A stretch of 7,985 bases of DNA. It comes from DAOQTX01 sp035340715 (GTDB taxonomy: Bacteria; Bacteroidota; Bacteroidia; AKYH767-A; OLB10). The notes beneath the pieces were generated by a model. That model searched no databases. It worked only from the letters and a program-made list of their open reading frames with translations, and had not been told where the DNA came from. This document shows, in pieces, positions 5,729-7,985 of the stretch; positions within the stretch are counted from its first letter, which is position 1, and each line of letters starts with the position of its first letter. The position numbers and the translations under genes were made by a program. The DNA lies in contig DAOQTX010000071.1 in the NCBI GenBank assembly GCA_035340715.1, positions 1 to 7,985 of the forward strand. Direction: 5' to 3'.

Positions 5729-5786
5729 CTTTTGACTGTTCACTTAGTCTGTTTCTGATACTTTCACTTCCTTTTGACTGTTCACT
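5729..5786. repeat. 16-bp direct repeat just outside the tRNA scar
   Basis: CTTTTGACTGTTCACT occurs at 5729-5744 and again at 5771-5786, the first copy starting four bases after the tRNA fragment. It does not resemble tRNA sequence. Its role is unknown. Confidence 0.5.
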
Positions 5787-5977
5787 GCCTATGTTTTTTA
5801 TTTCGCATGGACTGACACTCTCACTCAGTTTTTCGAAGGTTCAATCCCACTGTTTCAGGCACTAAGACCAAGACTGGAAATTCCGGTTTACCTGACGAGT
5901 GAATTCCTGACCAAATGGATTACGTTGCCGAGAAATTTGTCATCACATGCACTGGAATCTCCACCCTCTGAAATATC

Positions 5978-6008
5978 TTGAGCAATTACAAAAATTGTAA
6001 CAGCTCAG
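5978..6008. terminator. Hairpin downstream of the propeller gene
   Basis: TTGAGC-AA-TTACAA-AAA-TTGTAA-CA-GCTCAG: two six-pair stems around a 2x2 internal loop. It lies about 140 nt beyond the stop of the minus-strand propeller gene. There is no T-run, so a terminator role is only a guess. Confidence 0.25.
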
Positions 6009-6148
6009 GATTCGACATTTCATCGGACGAACCTATCCCTGGCAAGTTGCAACTCTGCAGAGCTTACTTACGTTTCGATTCAAAACAAAATATCTACCTC
6101 TAAATCACACTTACAACTTGTCGAAAAAAGTAGTCACGTTCAATTCTC

Positions 6149-7525
6149 TTATAGTTTTAAGAAGCGCCTAGATATTATTCCAAAATCAGTTTCTATTACA
6201 AATAAATAAACACCTGAAACTAAATCCTGAAGATTAATCATTGAGTTTCCAGAATTAACGATTTTAATTTTCAACTTTTCTCCAACAGAGTTGTAAATTG
6301 TAATTTGGGTAATTTTTAGTGAAGTAGAAATAACAAAAATATTAGTTTCTGCAGGCAGAGGAAAAATTGAAATTGATCTTTGTAATTCTTCATTTTCTAC
6401 CCAGTCCAAACCATTACATGTATCGACATATGTTCCTCCGTTCCAAGAAGCAATGTACTTAATACTATCTCCATCAATCGTGTTAAATCCTCCACCTACA
6501 TATAAGGAATCTTTGTATATAGCTAAATTACCAATTCCATTGTCAAAAAAAGAACCAAGCGAGCACCACTTCTCACCATCATATTTAGCAATCTTATCTG
6601 CAACAATACCGCCTGCTGTAGTAAAGACGCCACAAGCATACAGCTGATCATGGAAAACTATCAAACGGTGAATTTGCCCATTTCCTCCTCCCATACCAAA
6701 TGTTCCGCCATTTACATCTGACCACTGGTATCCGTTCCATTTTTGAATATTATTTCCATAATTCCCTGAAGCTTTGGTAAAAAGTCCTGCAACATAGAGT
6801 TCCCCCTTGTACACACACATATCTGCTATACCTGATAAATTTCCTCTTATCCCATTCTCTAACTTGGTCCAATTGACACCATCGTAACACAATATATGAC
6901 CGATTGTATCCACAGGACTTGAGCGAAAGACACCTCCAACATATAATTTATTCATAAATTTACAAGCTGAAACAATTGTTGAAGTATTTGAAACAGAGCC
7001 AGGAAAAAGGTCCGGAAAATTCAAACTTCTCCACTGTGCTCCATCCCATGTTGCAATGCTGTTTGCAGATATACCTCCAATTGATCTGAAACCACCAGCT
7101 ACATAAAGAAATGAATCATCTGCAGTAACGGATGCAACAAAATCTGAACTTAGTATGTCAGGCTGAATGGAAAGTGAATCCCAAGTGAATCCATCCCAAC
7201 GTGCAATTGTTTTAATCTCAATTTTGTTTATTACAGAAAATGCACCACATGCATACAGATCTGATTTGAATGTAACTAAATTTGATGCGAAATCAGTCAA
7301 TCCATTACCTACTGAATCCCAGTCATTACCGTCCCATTTGGCAATACATTTGATTTGCAACCCATCAACAATCTGGAAATTTCCAGATGCATATAAATAA
7401 TTTGAACTTGAATCTGCGTAAAGTGCCCTGCAATGAAAGCCTATACTACCATTTAAGGGATTCCAGTTCTGAGCATTTGTAATACTAGAAAATATCAAAA
7501 GGCATAATAAACTCCATCTTGTCAT
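6149..7525 (-). CDS. Secreted seven-repeat beta-propeller protein with T9SS sorting domain
   Basis: 458 residues. A Sec signal peptide spans about 1-18 (hydrophobic LLCLLIF, cut after ITNA). Seven repeats follow, beginning near 43, 89, 139, 193, 242, 294 and 340. Each has the pattern LYVgGxF...g...(I)AxWDGxxWxxL, matching one propeller blade each. The C-terminal 75 residues (385-458) start SISIFPLPAE and end LVSGVYLFVIETD...RRFLKL, the layout of a type A T9SS sorting domain. The protein is therefore predicted to be exported, carried over the outer membrane and attached or released at the surface. The family PNP motif reads PLP here. Its ATG overlaps the TGA of a decayed upstream gene (ATGA), implying a former operon of related secreted proteins. 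The biological role of the propeller is unknown; a structural or ligand-binding role is more likely than an enzymatic one. Confidence 0.85.
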   Translation of the reverse strand: MTRWSLLCLLIFSSITNAQNWNPLNGSIGFHCRALYADSSSNYLYASGNFQIVDGLQIKCIAKWDGNDWDSVGNGLTDFASNLVTFKSDLYACGAFSVINKIEIKTIARWDGFTWDSLSIQPDILSSDFVASVTADDSFLYVAGGFRSIGGISANSIATWDGAQWRSLNFPDLFPGSVSNTSTIVSACKFMNKLYVGGVFRSSPVDTIGHILCYDGVNWTKLENGIRGNLSGIADMCVYKGELYVAGLFTKASGNYGNNIQKWNGYQWSDVNGGTFGMGGGNGQIHRLIVFHDQLYACGVFTTAGGIVADKIAKYDGEKWCSLGSFFDNGIGNLAIYKDSLYVGGGFNTIDGDSIKYIASWNGGTYVDTCNGLDWVENEELQRSISIFPLPAETNIFVISTSLKITQITIYNSVGEKLKIKIVNSGNSMINLQDLVSGVYLFVIETDFGIISRRFLKL

Positions 7526-7985
7526 AGTTTTACAAATCGTTTTGCAACAATAACATCTTTCAATTTTAACCTTACCGTATAAATTGCTGGAGCAAGATGA
7601 TTTAAGCTGAGTTCAAAGTTAATATATTCCGAATTTTTCTCCTTATCAAAATGAATTATTTCGCTATCAAGATTATCAATGACTTCAACTTCAACCTTCC
7701 CATTTTGAATGTCTGTGTAGAGAATATTTTTTTATCATCGGATGTTATAGGAAAAATTAGTAAATTAGGTTCGGAAAATCTTAATTCCGGAACGGTATTC
7801 ATTGCGCTGGAAACGTCAAATCTAGTAATTAGGCATTCTATACTGCGACCGGAACATTCATAATATGAGCTTGCATCTTAATTAAGATATAAAATATTAC
7901 TAGAAATTAAATCTTCATCAACTTGTAGTCCTAATCCATCACAATAAACTTCCCTGAATAATTCATTTCACTGGTCCGGATCGAA
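7522..7985 (-). pseudogene. Decayed C-terminus of a second T9SS-type secreted protein (5' end outside window)
   Basis: No intact long frame exists, but joined minus-strand frames read as one protein. From the window edge the frame gives NELFREVYCDGLGLQVDED, is broken by TGA (7968-7970) and TAA (7878-7880), and continues through LITRFDVSSAMN and LLIFPITSDDKK. At the seven-base T run (7727-7733) it must shift frame, then continues NILYTDIQNGKVEVEV...LNHLAPAIYTVRLKL...AKRFVKL and stops at 7522-7524. The last part is a T9SS sorting domain like that of the next gene (both end RFxKL or RFVKL). The stop overlaps the next gene's start by four bases. Two stops plus a frameshift argue for true decay; single-base assembly errors could explain the frameshift but hardly all three. 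Confidence 0.7.

Larger units (their letters stand above)
5727..6148. other. 422-bp region without a convincing gene
   Basis: It contains a short direct repeat (5729-5744, 5771-5786) and a hairpin (5978-6008). One plus-strand frame is open for 68 codons (5776-5979) but has no ATG near its start and no recognisable motif, so I do not call it. It reads as chromosomal intergenic DNA between the element border and the propeller gene. Confidence 0.5.

Noticed and set aside
5830..5860. T-arm-like GGTTCAATCCCA
   Set aside because: The flanking stem bases do not pair and no anticodon or acceptor arm can be drawn around it, so it is not a second tRNA fragment.
5776..5979. 68-codon plus-strand open frame between the tRNA scar and the propeller gene
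   Set aside because: It has no ATG near its start and no recognisable motif or signal, and is short enough to arise by chance.
7651..7863. 70-codon plus-strand open frame
   Set aside because: The opposite strand here encodes recognisable T9SS-type protein in broken frames, so this is its antisense shadow.
1..7985. CRISPR array, riboswitch of known class, or toxin-antitoxin pair
   Set aside because: No regular spaced repeats, no known riboswitch core and no small paired genes were found on either strand.

Overview
The window looks like AT-rich Bacteroidota DNA. The evidence is a type IX secretion system (T9SS) sorting domain at the end of a secreted protein, an integrase of the branched style typical of that phylum, a Bacteroidota-like lipoprotein, and start codons without clear Shine-Dalgarno sites. 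I cannot name the species.

Layout from left to right. Positions 1-854 are the right end of an IS1182-family insertion sequence: the C-terminal part of its transposase, a terminator-like hairpin and a probable terminal repeat. Directly against it lies a compact minus-strand unit, about 855-2705. It holds one 600-residue OLD-family ATPase/TOPRIM nuclease gene bounded by an 11-bp inverted repeat. Next come 690 bp with no gene but several palindromes, then a small minus-strand lipoprotein gene with a 112-bp imperfect palindrome upstream. After that is a minus-strand tyrosine recombinase gene whose 5' end carries two abutting copies of an 11-bp repeat. At 5679-5725 there is only the 3' half of a tRNA-Arg(TCT) gene, which reads as the attachment-site scar of an integrative element.

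Right of the scar (5727-7985) the content changes to what I take as host chromosome: a gene-poor 420 bp, a seven-bladed beta-propeller protein with a T9SS C-terminal domain, and the decayed tail of a second T9SS-type protein. The stop of the second overlaps the start of the first.

My reading is that everything left of about 5725 belongs to an integrative element. It is inserted in tRNA-Arg, ends with its integrase gene, and carries a probable anti-phage OLD nuclease that was later flanked by an IS. The gene identities are well supported. The cassette-like nature of the nuclease unit and the role of the 112-bp structure are inference. The left end of the element and the intact tRNA copy are outside the window.
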